From Pseudomonadota bacterium (GTDB lineage: Bacteria; Myxococcota; Myxococcia; Myxococcales; Myxococcaceae), in contig JAFAFL010000091.1 in assembly GCA_023423535.1 (NCBI GenBank), positions 100,804 to 164,803 on the forward strand: DNA of 64,000 nt, given 5' to 3'. The position numbers and the translations under genes are program-made. Positions within the stretch are counted from its first letter, which is position 1. The number at the start of each line of letters is the position of its first letter. The notes under the pieces were generated by a model. The model was not told where the DNA came from and made no database searches. It saw nothing but the letters and a program-made list of their open reading frames with translations. Positions 26,723-35,753 of the stretch are shown here, one piece after another.

Positions 26723-27772
26723 TCAGGTCTGCTTGTCGAAGAGGCGCGCCCGGCGGATGCGGATGCCGAGCAGCTCTCCGGGCCGCGCGTCCGCGGGTGG
26801 TCCCACCACGCGTAGAAGCGTTGGACCGAGCGGGAAGCGGTACTCCGTGGCGTGCCCGAGGAAGAGCCGCGCGGAGAGCGGCAGCTTCGTGCCCGCCTGT
26901 GACAGCTCCAGATCCTCGGGCCTGACCACCAGCGTCCCCGGACCTTCGCGCGCGCCCTGCACCTCAGCCGGCAGGTCGAAGGGGATTCCGCCCTCCTGTC
27001 CGCCCTCGACGACGAAGCGGCCGCGCTCGGTGCGTCCCTCCATCAGGTTCGCGCCGCCGACGAAGCCGGCGACGAAGGGCGTCCGCGGCTCTCCGTAGAG
27101 GCGCTCCGGCGGATCCACCTGTTCGAGTACGCCGCGGTTCATCACCGCGATCCGGTCGGACAGGGCGAGCGCCTCCGACTGATCGTGGGTGACGTAGATC
27201 ATCGTGGTGCCCAGCCTCGCGCGCAGCGAGGCGATCTCCGCCCGCAGCTCCTCCCGCAGCGCCGCGTCGAGGTTCGACAGGGGTTCGTCGAGGAGCAGGA
27301 CCTTCGGCCCTCCCACCAGCGCCCGGGCGAGCGCCACGCGCTGCAGCTGTCCGCCGGAGAGCTCGTGCGGCATTCGCTTCGCCAGCGCATCGAGCCGCAC
27401 CCAGCGCAGCGCCTCCTGCACGCGGGCCGCGAGCTCTGACTTCGGCACCTTCCGGAGCTGGAGCGGGTAGGCCACGTTCGCCTCCACGCTCCGGTGCGGC
27501 CAGATGGCGTAGCTCTGGAAGACCATCCCCAGGCCGCGGCGCTCGGGCGCGACACGGAGGCGTTCGGACGCCACGATCTGATCGCCAATGCGGAGCACGC
27601 CACGGTCGGGGAACTCGAGGCCGGCGATCATCCGCAGCGTCGTCGTCTTTCCGCAGCCGGAGGGCCCGAGCAGCGACACGAACTCGCCCTGCGCGACCTG
27701 CAGGTTGAGTCCGCGCACCACGCGCGTCTGACCGTACGACTTCTCGATCCCTTCGAGGCTGATCGACGCCAT
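26723..27772 (-). CDS. ABC importer ATPase (Fe3+/putrescine/sulfate type)
   Basis: The 349-residue ATPase of an importer. Walker A LLGPSGCGKTTTLRMIAG, Q-loop VFQSYAIWPHRSV, signature ELSGGQLQRVALARAL, Walker B VLLLDEPLSNLD and switch His in YVTHDQSEALAL are all intact. The C-terminal part (RTPFVAGFVGGANLMEG, TLVVRPEDLEL) is the TOBE/MOI regulatory domain of the FbpC/PotA group. The ATG is two bases after the permease stop, so the operon is tight. The paired binding protein and fused permease suggest an iron-type importer. Confidence 0.9.
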   Translation of the reverse strand: MASISLEGIEKSYGQTRVVRGLNLQVAQGEFVSLLGPSGCGKTTTLRMIAGLEFPDRGVLRIGDQIVASERLRVAPERRGLGMVFQSYAIWPHRSVEANVAYPLQLRKVPKSELAARVQEALRWVRLDALAKRMPHELSGGQLQRVALARALVGGPKVLLLDEPLSNLDAALREELRAEIASLRARLGTTMIYVTHDQSEALALSDRIAVMNRGVLEQVDPPERLYGEPRTPFVAGFVGGANLMEGRTERGRFVVEGGQEGGIPFDLPAEVQGAREGPGTLVVRPEDLELSQAGTKLPLSARLFLGHATEYRFPLGPTLLRVVGPPADARPGELLGIRIRRARLFDKQT

Positions 27773-27774
27773 GG

Positions 27775-29454
27775 CTACGCTGCCTTCCTCTTCTGCAACG
27801 CCGAGATGCCCAGCTGCCCCACGAGCACCAGCGCCACGAAGGCGCAGGCGAGCACCGCGGCCGCGCTCGGGTCCGCGTAGCTCTGCAGCTCGAAGAGGAG
27901 CGTTCCCAGCACGTCCTGTCCCGCCGGAACGAGCAGCACAGACATGGTGATCTCCGTCGCGCACACGAGGAACGCGAGAAGGAACGCCGCCCCGAGCGCA
28001 GGTCGCAGCGCCGGCAGCACGGCATCCCGGAAGGCCCGGACCGGACCTGCGCCGCTGACGCGTGCGGCCTCCGCGAGCGACGGGTCCACCTGGGCCAGGG
28101 CCTCGGCGCTGTTCTGCGCCCCCAGCGCCAGGTACTTCGCCACGTACGCGATGAGCAGCATCCAGGCCGAGTGCGCCAGCGCGAGCACGAAGGCGATCCG
28201 GTCGGCGAAGACGAAGCGCAGGTCGCGCGAGAAGGCGACGAGCAGCGCGATGGCGAGCACCGTGCCCGGCACCGCATAGGGCCACACCGCGAGCGGTTCG
28301 ACGAAGCGGCCGAGCCTCGGCAACGAGCGGCGGAGCAGCGCCGTCGCAAGTCCGAGGGCGCAGACGAGCAGGGCGGCGCCGAACGCGAGCACGAGGCTTC
28401 GCACCGCGGCCTGCGACGTGCGCGGGTTGAGGAGCACGCCTGACCAGTGCTGCAGGGTGAGGTTCTCCAGCGCGAGCGTCGCGCCGAAGCTCCGCTGCAC
28501 CGACGTGAGCGCCACGGCCGCGAGCGGGAGGATCACGAGCAGCACCGCGCAGAGCACGACGAGGGCGGTGAACCACGGTCGTCCGCGGCCGAGCGGAAGC
28601 AGGCGCGGCGAGAAGCCCTTGCCCGCGAGCAGACGCACCCGGCCCATGCGCCCCAGCTGGTGGTTCACCCAGAGCACCACCGGCGTCATCATCAGCAGCG
28701 CGATCGAGAGCACCACCGCGCGCGAGAGGTGCTCGTGGCCGCCGAGGAGGAGGTAGCCGTAGATCCGCGTGGTCAGCACCTGCGTGGGCGGCGACGCGGA
28801 TACGCCGAGGATGTAGGGCACGCCGAACGCGGAGGCGGTCATGAGGAAGACCATCACGCCGCCGGAGAGCAGAGAGGGGAGGGCGAGGGGAAGCGTCGCC
28901 GCGGCCACCGCACGCACGGGGCCTGCGCCACACAGCCGCGCTGCTTCTTCGAGCGTCGGATCGATCCGCCGCAGCGCGGACGCGCCCGCGAGCAACACCA
29001 GCGGCAGACCCGACAGGCCCATCACGAACGCGATGCCCCACGGCCCGTAGATGTTCAGCGTGCCTTCGCCGAGCGCGCGGTTGAGGTAGCCGACGCGCGG
29101 GTTCGCCAGCAGCAGCCAGCCCATGCCCCAGATGAACGGCGGGACCGCGGACGGCAGCGTGAAGAGCGCGATGAGCGGCGCGCGCGCGGGGAGGTCGGTG
29201 CGGAAGAGGAGGAACGCGAGCGGCCCGCCGAGCACGACCGCGAAGAGCGCCGCGGCAGAGGAGATCCACAGCGTGTTGATCAACGGCCCGCCCTGTCCGA
29301 AGAGCTCCTTCCAGGCTGCGGCATCCAGCGAGCCAAGGCTCTGGACGACGAGCACCACCACCGGGCCGATGGCAAAGAAGAGTATCGGCACGAGCCACGC
29401 GCCGAGGGCGATGAGCGGAGCGAGGCGGCGCACGCGACCGAGTTGCATCGTCAT
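27775..29454 (-). CDS. ABC importer permease, fused double domain (FbpB-like)
   Basis: A 559-residue inner-membrane protein with about twelve predicted helices in two homologous halves. Each half has an EAA-type coupling loop: EEAARLCGAGPVRAVAAATL and AEAARVSGAGPVRAFRDAVL. Fusion of two permease domains in one chain is typical of FbpB-type ferric iron importers. The ATG overlaps the stop of the binding-protein gene by four bases. It pairs with the ATPase at 26723-27772. Confidence 0.88.
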   Translation of the reverse strand: MTMQLGRVRRLAPLIALGAWLVPILFFAIGPVVVLVVQSLGSLDAAAWKELFGQGGPLINTLWISSAAALFAVVLGGPLAFLLFRTDLPARAPLIALFTLPSAVPPFIWGMGWLLLANPRVGYLNRALGEGTLNIYGPWGIAFVMGLSGLPLVLLAGASALRRIDPTLEEAARLCGAGPVRAVAAATLPLALPSLLSGGVMVFLMTASAFGVPYILGVSASPPTQVLTTRIYGYLLLGGHEHLSRAVVLSIALLMMTPVVLWVNHQLGRMGRVRLLAGKGFSPRLLPLGRGRPWFTALVVLCAVLLVILPLAAVALTSVQRSFGATLALENLTLQHWSGVLLNPRTSQAAVRSLVLAFGAALLVCALGLATALLRRSLPRLGRFVEPLAVWPYAVPGTVLAIALLVAFSRDLRFVFADRIAFVLALAHSAWMLLIAYVAKYLALGAQNSAEALAQVDPSLAEAARVSGAGPVRAFRDAVLPALRPALGAAFLLAFLVCATEITMSVLLVPAGQDVLGTLLFELQSYADPSAAAVLACAFVALVLVGQLGISALQKRKAA

Positions 29455-30515
29455 CGTGCGAAGGCCCGCGAGAAGGCCTGCTTGATCTCACCGCCGCGCT
29501 CGAGGCCCGCGCGCATCAGCTCCCCCGTCCAGGGCTGCGAGCGCTCCATCAAACCGTCCACGCCGGCTTGTCCCGAGGGCCCCTCGAGCCGCGGATCGAC
29601 GCCGTGCATGTCGCCCTGCTCGACGATGACCCGCTGGCCTTCGGGAGACAGGAGCAGGTCCACGAAAGCCCTCGCCGCGGCGGGATTGGCGCTGCCCGCG
29701 AAGATGCCGACCGGGCCGGGGACGATCACCGCGCCGTCCTCCGGCCAGATGATCTCCACCGGGCTCCCCCGGCGCTGGGCGGCGAGCGCGTTCTCCAGCA
29801 GCAGCACGCCCACCTTCACCTCGCCGCTCTCCACCTTCTGCAGCACCGCCGCATTGCCGCCCGCGACCACCGCGCCGTTGTCCCGCAGCGCCTCGAACCA
29901 GGAGGGGCCGTAGCGTTCGGCCATGAAGACCGCCCACGTGAACGCGGTGCCGGAGGTCAGCGGATCGCCCACCGCCACCTGCGCCTTGTGCGCGGGCTCC
30001 GTCAGCGCGGCGAAGGAGCGCGGGAGCGGGGATGCAGTATATTTCCGGTGAACGAGCACCATGGTGGAAAGCCGCGCCGACACCCAGTGCGCGTCCAGCT
30101 CCACGAGGCTGCGCGGGATCCGCAGCGAGTTCGGTGACGCGTACCGGGTGAGCGCGCCGTCTGCGCGGAGCCGCTCGTAGAGGAAGGGGTCCGACGTGAG
30201 CAGCACGTCCGCGCGCACCGCCCCGGCCGAACGCTCCGCCTCGAGCCGGCTCGCGACCTTCTCGCTTCCGGCCTGGTACCAGTGCACGCGCACCTTCGGC
30301 ATGCGCTCGGCCAGCAGCGGCTCCAGCGCGTCGAGCACCTGCCGGTACATGGAGGTGTACACCCAGAGCTCGCCCGAGGGCTCTGCGCCCTCCTGCTGCG
30401 GGGGCGCGTTCGTCGATGAGCCGGGCGCAGCAGTCTCGATCCGGCAAGACATCGCCATCGCGCACAGCGCCGCAACGAGAGAGACGGCGGCGGCGCGGAT
30501 CCATTGAGCAGGCAT
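29451..30515 (-). CDS. ABC importer solute-binding lipoprotein (iron-type)
   Basis: A 354-residue predicted lipoprotein binding protein: the signal peptide ends LCAMAMSC, followed by a Pro/Gln-rich spacer and a type II periplasmic-binding fold with ELWVYTSMYRQVLDALEPLL, DVLLTSDPFLYERL and VGDPLTSGTAFTWAV. This is the AfuA/FbpA-like cluster that includes ferric iron and 2-aminoethylphosphonate binders. The paired Tyr residues that ligate iron in FbpA are not clearly present, so the substrate is open. A palindrome copy (30033-30046) encodes RKYTAS about 160 residues in. First gene of the importer operon. Confidence 0.82.
   Translation of the reverse strand: MPAQWIRAAAVSLVAALCAMAMSCRIETAAPGSSTNAPPQQEGAEPSGELWVYTSMYRQVLDALEPLLAERMPKVRVHWYQAGSEKVASRLEAERSAGAVRADVLLTSDPFLYERLRADGALTRYASPNSLRIPRSLVELDAHWVSARLSTMVLVHRKYTASPLPRSFAALTEPAHKAQVAVGDPLTSGTAFTWAVFMAERYGPSWFEALRDNGAVVAGGNAAVLQKVESGEVKVGVLLLENALAAQRRGSPVEIIWPEDGAVIVPGPVGIFAGSANPAAARAFVDLLLSPEGQRVIVEQGDMHGVDPRLEGPSGQAGVDGLMERSQPWTGELMRAGLERGGEIKQAFSRAFAR
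30033..30046 (+). repeat. Dispersed palindrome copy 5 (TGCAGTATATTTCC)
   Basis: Exact match to KGMARTATAYTKCM inside the solute-binding-protein gene. On the coding strand it gives CGG AAA TAT ACT GCA, with AAA, TAT, ACT and GCA all uncommon here. Confidence 0.8.
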
Positions 30516-30572
30516 CGGTGCGCGATTATCGGGGATGGCGACGCGTTGTCAGGAAGTCGCGCACCCGGGCGA

Positions 30573-32063
30573 TCACTTCTTCCGCATCAGCACGGCGCCG
30601 AAGAACCCGTCGGTGCCGTGCACGTGCGGGAACAGGCGGAGGAACCCGTTGCGGTTCACCTGCGAGGCCACGCCTGCCGGGAGCAGCTGCGACACGTCGT
30701 ACACGCTGAAGTCGGGATGGGCGGCGAGGAAGTCGGCCACCACGGCCTCGTTCTCCTCCTGCAATATACTGCAGGTTCCGTAGATGAGCCGTCCGCCCGG
30801 CTTCACCAGGGTGGAGAACCTCGCCAGCAGCTCGCGCTGCCGGGCGGTGTGCATCTCGAGGTCCCCCGGCTTCAGCCGGTAGCGCGCGTCCGGCTTCCGG
30901 CGGAAGGTGCCGGTGCCGCTGCAGGGCGCATCCACGAGGACCCGGTCCGCAATTCCTCGCAGGTCCGCGATCGCGGCCAGCGCCTCTTCACCCGAAGCGG
31001 GGATGAGGCGGACGCGCGCGTTGTGGACGCCGGCGCGGCGGGCTCGGCGGCGGAGTTCGTCGAGCCGGTAGTCCTCCACGTCGAGCGCGTACAGCTCGCC
31101 CCGGTTCTTCATCTGAGCGGCGAGCTGCAGCGTCTTGCCGCCGGCGCCCGCGCAGGCATCGACCACCTTCGTCGGCGGCGCATCGACGAGCATCCCGAGC
31201 AGCTGGCTGCCCTCGTCCTGCAACTCGAAGAGGCCGTCGCGGAACGCCGGCAGCGAAAAGGCGTTCGTCCTCGTCTCGAGGAAGATGCCCAGCGGTGAGA
31301 ACGGCGTGGGCCGGCAGGTGACCTCCTCCTCACCGAGACGGGCCATCAGCGCGTCGCGATCGCTCTTCAGCGGGTTCACCCGGGCGCACAGCGGGGCGCG
31401 CTCGTTCATCGCCTCCATCACTCGCTCGGCGTCGGTCCCGAACTCCGCGATGAAGCGTGCGGCGAGGAAGTCGGGCAGCGATGCCTGGATGGGGAAGCGC
31501 TGCTCGAACGGCAGCTCCAGCAGCGCCGCCGCCGCCTCCGGGAGGTGCTCCAGCACCACCGCGTCCGCGAACGAGAGGAGCGCGCCCTTCGCCACCACAT
31601 TCGGCTCCTCTCCGTGGAGCACGCGGCTGGCACAGAGGCGGAGGAGGTCGAGGTCCGTGGCCGGCCGCCGCTCGAGGTCTGGCGCCACGCGGGCCAGCAT
31701 CCAGTCCACGGTCCGCTGACGGCGCAAGAGCGCATACACCCGCTCCGCCACCGCGCGGCGCTCCTGGGACCAGAGGTGCTTTCGCGCGCGCAGCGTCGTG
31801 TCGAGCGCGCGGTCGGCGAGACGTCCTTCGTGGCGCACCAGCCCGTAGGCCTCCAGCGCCGCCGCGTGGACGAGGTCCTCGCGCAGCGGGCGCGTGTAGG
31901 GATCCCGTCCGCCCTGTCCAGCGCCGCCGCCACGCGCACCGCCGCCGGCACCGCCTCCGCCCCGCTTCGGGGCACTCGGCTTCGGACGACCTGCAGTATA
32001 TTTCCGGTCGTCGCCCGCCCCGCGCTTCGCGGGTCCTCGGCCCTTGTCTCTCGGCTTGCTCAT
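30573..32063 (-). CDS. RsmB/NOL1-type rRNA (cytosine-5) methyltransferase
   Basis: A 496-residue S-adenosylmethionine-dependent enzyme expected to methylate a cytosine in 16S rRNA. After a Gly/Arg-rich tail of about 50 residues comes the NusB-like helical domain (residues about 60-200), then the Rossmann methyltransferase: VVDACAGAGGKTLQLAA binds SAM, VLVDAPCSGTGTFRRKPD and YGTCSILQEENEAVV carry the two catalytic Cys. It is close to RsmB but the exact target C is not provable from sequence. Two palindrome copies lie inside it: one about 20 codons from the start, one encoding the CSILQ of the second catalytic motif. Confidence 0.88.
   Translation of the reverse strand: MSKPRDKGRGPAKRGAGDDRKYTAGRPKPSAPKRGGGGAGGGARGGGAGQGGRDPYTRPLREDLVHAAALEAYGLVRHEGRLADRALDTTLRARKHLWSQERRAVAERVYALLRRQRTVDWMLARVAPDLERRPATDLDLLRLCASRVLHGEEPNVVAKGALLSFADAVVLEHLPEAAAALLELPFEQRFPIQASLPDFLAARFIAEFGTDAERVMEAMNERAPLCARVNPLKSDRDALMARLGEEEVTCRPTPFSPLGIFLETRTNAFSLPAFRDGLFELQDEGSQLLGMLVDAPPTKVVDACAGAGGKTLQLAAQMKNRGELYALDVEDYRLDELRRRARRAGVHNARVRLIPASGEEALAAIADLRGIADRVLVDAPCSGTGTFRRKPDARYRLKPGDLEMHTARQRELLARFSTLVKPGGRLIYGTCSILQEENEAVVADFLAAHPDFSVYDVSQLLPAGVASQVNRNGFLRLFPHVHGTDGFFGAVLMRKK
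30760..30773 (+). repeat. Dispersed palindrome copy 6 (TGCAATATACTGCA)
   Basis: Exact match to KGMARTATAYTKCM, same 18-bp extended form as copy 3. On the rsmB coding strand it reads TGC AGT ATA TTG CAG, encoding CSILQ at the second catalytic Cys. Protein length and conserved residues are kept, but the rare ATA and AGT codons are used. Confidence 0.85.
31992..32005 (+). repeat. Dispersed palindrome copy 7 (TGCAGTATATTTCC)
   Basis: Exact match to KGMARTATAYTKCM inside the first codons of the rsmB-like gene (about codon 20), encoding RKYTAG in the unconserved Gly/Arg-rich tail. Confidence 0.8.
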
Positions 32064-32294
32064 CGGACGCCGCGCTTACCACACGCGCTCCGAAAAACAG
32101 GGCCCGCGGGGGAGAGCCGGACGCCGTCACCTCCGTGCCGTTCCCCCCGTCCTCGGCATCATCCCCCGCGAGCCACGCTCACAGGCTGCAACGGAGGTGC
32201 CGCGAGGCTGTCTCGGCAGACGCCTCTCGAAGGTGCGCGAAGGGCACTCCGGGGCGCGAGCCGATGGCCCCTTACGCCCAGCGAGGGAACTTCG
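32064..32294. other. 231-bp intergenic region, no gene seen
   Basis: Upstream of the rsmB-like gene and downstream of the exported protein at 32295, both on the minus strand. I see no coding potential with proper codon bias, no tRNA-like fold and no palindrome copy. It presumably carries the rsmB promoter, but no convincing -35/-10 pair stands out. Confidence 0.5.
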
Positions 32295-32897
32295 CTACCC
32301 ACCCACTTCCGGTGTCTTGCCCACGTTGTCGCCCGTGCCGCGGCGCAGCACACGCGCGGCACCCACGCCCACCACGACGAGGATCAGCAGCGCCGTCAGC
32401 CCCCACAGGAGCGCGCGCGGCAGCGGGGCCGGGTACACCACCACGTCCCCGTGCACGACCTTGTGCCGTGAGGTGCGCCAGCCGACGCTGAGAACATGCG
32501 GGCCCGCGACCTCCGGCGTGAGCTGCGCGAGCCACCGCTCGCCCTCGCGGTTCACCACCACCGACGGCCCGTGCTGCTCGCCTGCCGCGCGGAGCGTGAC
32601 GGTCACCGGGCCTTCGAAGGCAGCCCCCTCGAAGGTGCGGATGCGGACGCTGACCGTCACCGGCTGACCGACCTCCAGACGCGACGGAAGCACCGCGCCC
32701 TCGAGCACGTCCTCCGCATCCCGCCAGGTCAGCTGGAACTGTCCTTCGTGAGGCCGCACCTCCATCCGATCGCCTCGACCTCCCGGCGCACCCACCCCGC
32801 TGCCCAGACCCGCGGCCGGCTGTGCGAAGGCGACCGAGGCAGGGGCGACGACTGCGAGCACCATCGACAGAAGCAACCACGAGACCTTTGCCTTCAT
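32295..32897 (-). CDS. Exported protein with C-terminal membrane anchor, function unknown
   Basis: A 200-residue protein: signal peptide KAKVSWLLLSMVLAVVAPAS to about residue 24, a beta-rich domain (LEVGQPVTVSVRIRTFEGAA, VNREGERWLAQLTPEVAG) that looks like an immunoglobulin-like or YtkA-like fold, then one membrane helix (LLWGLTALLILVVVGVGAAR) and a short basic-to-polar tail. The ATG 32897 is chosen because the signal peptide begins there. Divergent from the Ser/Thr kinase at 33092 across a 194-bp region. Confidence 0.6.
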   Translation of the reverse strand: MKAKVSWLLLSMVLAVVAPASVAFAQPAAGLGSGVGAPGGRGDRMEVRPHEGQFQLTWRDAEDVLEGAVLPSRLEVGQPVTVSVRIRTFEGAAFEGPVTVTLRAAGEQHGPSVVVNREGERWLAQLTPEVAGPHVLSVGWRTSRHKVVHGDVVVYPAPLPRALLWGLTALLILVVVGVGAARVLRRGTGDNVGKTPEVGG

Positions 32898-33091
32898 GCT
32901 CGAGGCGCAGCCAGGCAAACGACGCGAGCGGCCGAGCACGCCGGCGGTGATTCGAGACCGCTTCAGCGACGGGCCCGGGTAGGTCGGTGTGGGGAGCGTG
33001 GAGCGCACCGGGCCATTTCAGCACAAGTGCGGAGACCGCTTGGAGTTTCGGCCTCTGAATGGCGTAACCTCCGCCCGCGCGCCCGCGTCGG

Positions 33092-35380
33092 ATGAACGGC
33101 CAGACCTTCGGGAACTACCAGCTTCTGAAGAAGCTCGCGACGGGCGGCATGGCCGAGGTGTGGCTTGCGCGCCACTCGGGCATCGAGGGCTTCTCGCGGC
33201 TCCTCGTCGTCAAGCGCATCCTTCCGCACCTCGCAGACGATCCCGAGTTCGTTCAGATGTTCCTGAACGAGGCGAAGATCGCCGCGCGCTTCAGCCACCC
33301 GAACATCGCGCAGATCTACGACCTCGGCGAACAGAACGGCACGTTCTTCATCGCCATGGAGTTCGTGCACGGCGAGGACCTCGGCCGGGTGATGCGCAAG
33401 GCTTGGACCACCGGCCAGTGGGTCGCGCGGCCGCTGGCGATCCGCATCGTCGCCGCGGCGTGCGAGGGCCTCTACTACGCGCACACGAAGACCGACGACC
33501 GCGGCAACCCGCTGAAGGTCGTGCACCGCGACATCTCGCCGCAGAACATCCTCATCAGCTTCGACGGCTCGGTGAAGCTGGTGGACTTCGGCATCGCCAA
33601 GGCCGCGGACGCGCAGTCGATGACGCGGTCGGGCGCGATCAAGGGCAAGTTCGCGTACATGGCGCCGGAGCAGGCCGCGGGCAAGGCGCTCGATCACCGC
33701 TCGGACATCTTCGCCATCGGCCTCGTGCTCTACGAGCTGCTCACCGGCGTGCGGCCGCTGAAGAAGGACAGCGAGCTCGCCACGCTGCAGGCGGCGATGC
33801 AGTGCGACATCGTCCCGCCGTCGATGGTCGCGGACGTGCCGCCGGAGCTCGACGAGGTGGTGATGACGGCGCTCGCCCGCGCGGCCGACGATCGCTACCG
33901 CGATGCGCGCGAGTTCCAGATGGCGCTCGAGGAGTTCCTCGTCAGCCAGCGCTGGGTGGCGACGTCGGTGCAGATCTCCGAGCTGATGGGGACGCTGTTC
34001 CGCGACCGGCTCGACGACGAGGCGAAGCTCGGCTACCCGGATCCGTCGAACGAGGAGGCCGGCTCCAGCCCGGGCACGCCGCTCGCGCAGCCGGCCCCAC
34101 AGTCGAACGCGCAGGGCGGGCAGGGCGTGAACACGCACCCGGGCAGCCCTTCCGCGGACATGGGTTGGGATGCGCCGCCTGCGAACGCGCCCGCGGCCGG
34201 GGCGCGGGGCTCGCGTGCGTCGCGCGTCACCAGCGAGCCCTCTTCCGAACCTCGGCGCTCGTCGCTGCAGGTGGCGGCGCCTTCGGGGCCCGACGTGCCC
34301 ACCTGGGATGCGCCGCCGGCGACCCAGGCTTCGGGCGCACGCAGGAGCACCGGTGAGACGCGCGCGGCGGACGTCGGCAGCGTGCGTCGAAGCGGCGAGC
34401 GCCCGAGCGGCAGTCGCAGCTCGAGGGTGGATGCGCCGAAGGTGAACGACGCGACCTCGCTTGCGCGGCGCACGAGCACGCGCGGCGTGGAGGCGCTGGA
34501 TCCGGGCCACTCCGCGGGTGACGTGCCGCGACGTTCGCGCACCGGCATGAGCGCGGCGGTGAAGCTCGACGACGACGACGACGACGGCCAGTCGACGGTG
34601 CTCGACATGGGCGACCGCGCGGAGCCGGCGACGATCGAGGCGCGGCGGAAGTCGGGCCAGTACAGCATGGGCGGCCCGAGGCGCAGCACCTCGGCGGTGA
34701 TGCCCGAGGCGCCGGTCCGCGAACTCAAGGACGAGGCGAGCGACGACAGGGACTCGTGGCGTCCGCAGCCGACGAAGAATCCGAAGCTCGAGGCCGCGCT
34801 CGCTGCTCAGAGACGCCGCAGCGGCGCTCCGCTGGTGGTCGCCGCGATGATCGGGCTGGCGATCGCGGGCGGCTACATCTACCGGGCGGAGGTTCTCGAG
34901 GTGCTCGCCTCGCGCGCCGCGGACGAGGTGCCGGTGAGCGTGACCTCGAACATCCAGCTCGACGTGTACGTGGAGCACGCCGAGGCCGAGGGCCGCACGG
35001 AGCCGACCTATCTGGGACGCACGCCGATCAATCGGCGGCCGGGCGCACACGTCGGGGACACGGTGGTGCTGGTGAACAAGGCCCGCGGCGTCCGCGCGCG
35101 GTACCCACTCACGCACGACCACCCGCCCATCGAGCACGAGGTTCGCACCGGCTACTTCACGCCGCAGTTCTCGCCGCAGAGCCTGCGGGACCTCGCGCTG
35201 TTCATCGACGGCGAGCAGGTCGGCACCTTCCCCGGGCCCAAGCTCGAGCTCGTCGAGGGCAAGCACACGCTCGAGGTGCGCGGGCTCCAGCTGAAGGCGC
35301 CGGTGCCGATCGAGATCGAGATCAAGGCAGGGCAGGACCCGGCGAAGCGGGCGATCAACCTCTCGGCCGCGATGCAGTGA
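33092..35380 (+). CDS. Transmembrane Ser/Thr protein kinase with C-terminal PEGA-like domain
   Basis: A 762-residue eukaryotic-like kinase. The kinase domain covers residues about 8-290: glycine loop LATGGMAEVWLA, Lys in LLVVKRILP, catalytic loop VHRDISPQNILI, DFGIAKAAD, APEQAAGKALDHRSDIFAIG. A long low-complexity Ser/Pro/Ala/Arg linker (about 320-570) follows, then one membrane helix (LVVAAMIGLAIAGGYIY, near residue 590) and an outer beta-rich PEGA-like domain (TYLGRTPINRRPG, LFIDGEQVGTFPGPKLELVE). HRDISPQN is a hallmark of Myxococcota kinases. Monocistronic. The signal it senses is unknown. Confidence 0.9.
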   Translation: MNGQTFGNYQLLKKLATGGMAEVWLARHSGIEGFSRLLVVKRILPHLADDPEFVQMFLNEAKIAARFSHPNIAQIYDLGEQNGTFFIAMEFVHGEDLGRVMRKAWTTGQWVARPLAIRIVAAACEGLYYAHTKTDDRGNPLKVVHRDISPQNILISFDGSVKLVDFGIAKAADAQSMTRSGAIKGKFAYMAPEQAAGKALDHRSDIFAIGLVLYELLTGVRPLKKDSELATLQAAMQCDIVPPSMVADVPPELDEVVMTALARAADDRYRDAREFQMALEEFLVSQRWVATSVQISELMGTLFRDRLDDEAKLGYPDPSNEEAGSSPGTPLAQPAPQSNAQGGQGVNTHPGSPSADMGWDAPPANAPAAGARGSRASRVTSEPSSEPRRSSLQVAAPSGPDVPTWDAPPATQASGARRSTGETRAADVGSVRRSGERPSGSRSSRVDAPKVNDATSLARRTSTRGVEALDPGHSAGDVPRRSRTGMSAAVKLDDDDDDGQSTVLDMGDRAEPATIEARRKSGQYSMGGPRRSTSAVMPEAPVRELKDEASDDRDSWRPQPTKNPKLEAALAAQRRRSGAPLVVAAMIGLAIAGGYIYRAEVLEVLASRAADEVPVSVTSNIQLDVYVEHAEAEGRTEPTYLGRTPINRRPGAHVGDTVVLVNKARGVRARYPLTHDHPPIEHEVRTGYFTPQFSPQSLRDLALFIDGEQVGTFPGPKLELVEGKHTLEVRGLQLKAPVPIEIEIKAGQDPAKRAINLSAAMQ

Positions 35381-35391
35381 GTCGCTGAGCC

Positions 35392-35724
35392 TCAGTAGCG
35401 CGGCAGGTTCGGGTCCACCGCGATGGCGTAGAGATCGATCCCGCCACGCAGCGACACCGCGCGGAAGCCGCTCGCGTTGAGGATGGCCGCGCCGCTGAGG
35501 CTGCGCACGCCGTGGTGGCAGTAGACGACGATCTCGCGGTCCCGCACGTCGTCGAGCTCGTCGAGCCTGTCCGCGAGCTCGTGCAGCGGGATGAGGATCG
35601 CGTCGGACAGCGCGACCAGCTGGTGCTCACCATGGGTGCGCACGTCGAGGAGCACCGGTCGCGAGGCGTCGTCCGCCTCGAGCCGCTGCAGCAGTGATTC
35701 GGGCGTCACTTCGGGGATGGGCAC
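35392..35724 (-). CDS. Stand-alone rhodanese-domain protein
   Basis: A 110-residue single-domain sulfurtransferase. PVLLDVRTHGEHQLVALSDA is the CH2A-type motif, and the active-site loop YCHHGVRS carries the persulfide Cys, followed by AAILNASGFRAVSLRGGID. GTG 35724 has GAGGAAG six to eight bases upstream. It lies 29 bp after the MoeB/ThiF-rhodanese gene on the same strand, so the two are probably cotranscribed and may both deliver sulfur to MoaD- or ThiS-like carriers. Confidence 0.85.
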   Translation of the reverse strand: MPIPEVTPESLLQRLEADDASRPVLLDVRTHGEHQLVALSDAILIPLHELADRLDELDDVRDREIVVYCHHGVRSLSGAAILNASGFRAVSLRGGIDLYAIAVDPNLPRY

Positions 35725-35753
35725 GGTGAGCTTCCTCGGATCGGGGATCGAAC

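Noticed and set aside
32064..32294. Small gene in the 231-bp gap upstream of the rsmB-like gene
   Set aside because: Possible frames lack third-position GC bias, a start with ribosome site, or a recognisable product.
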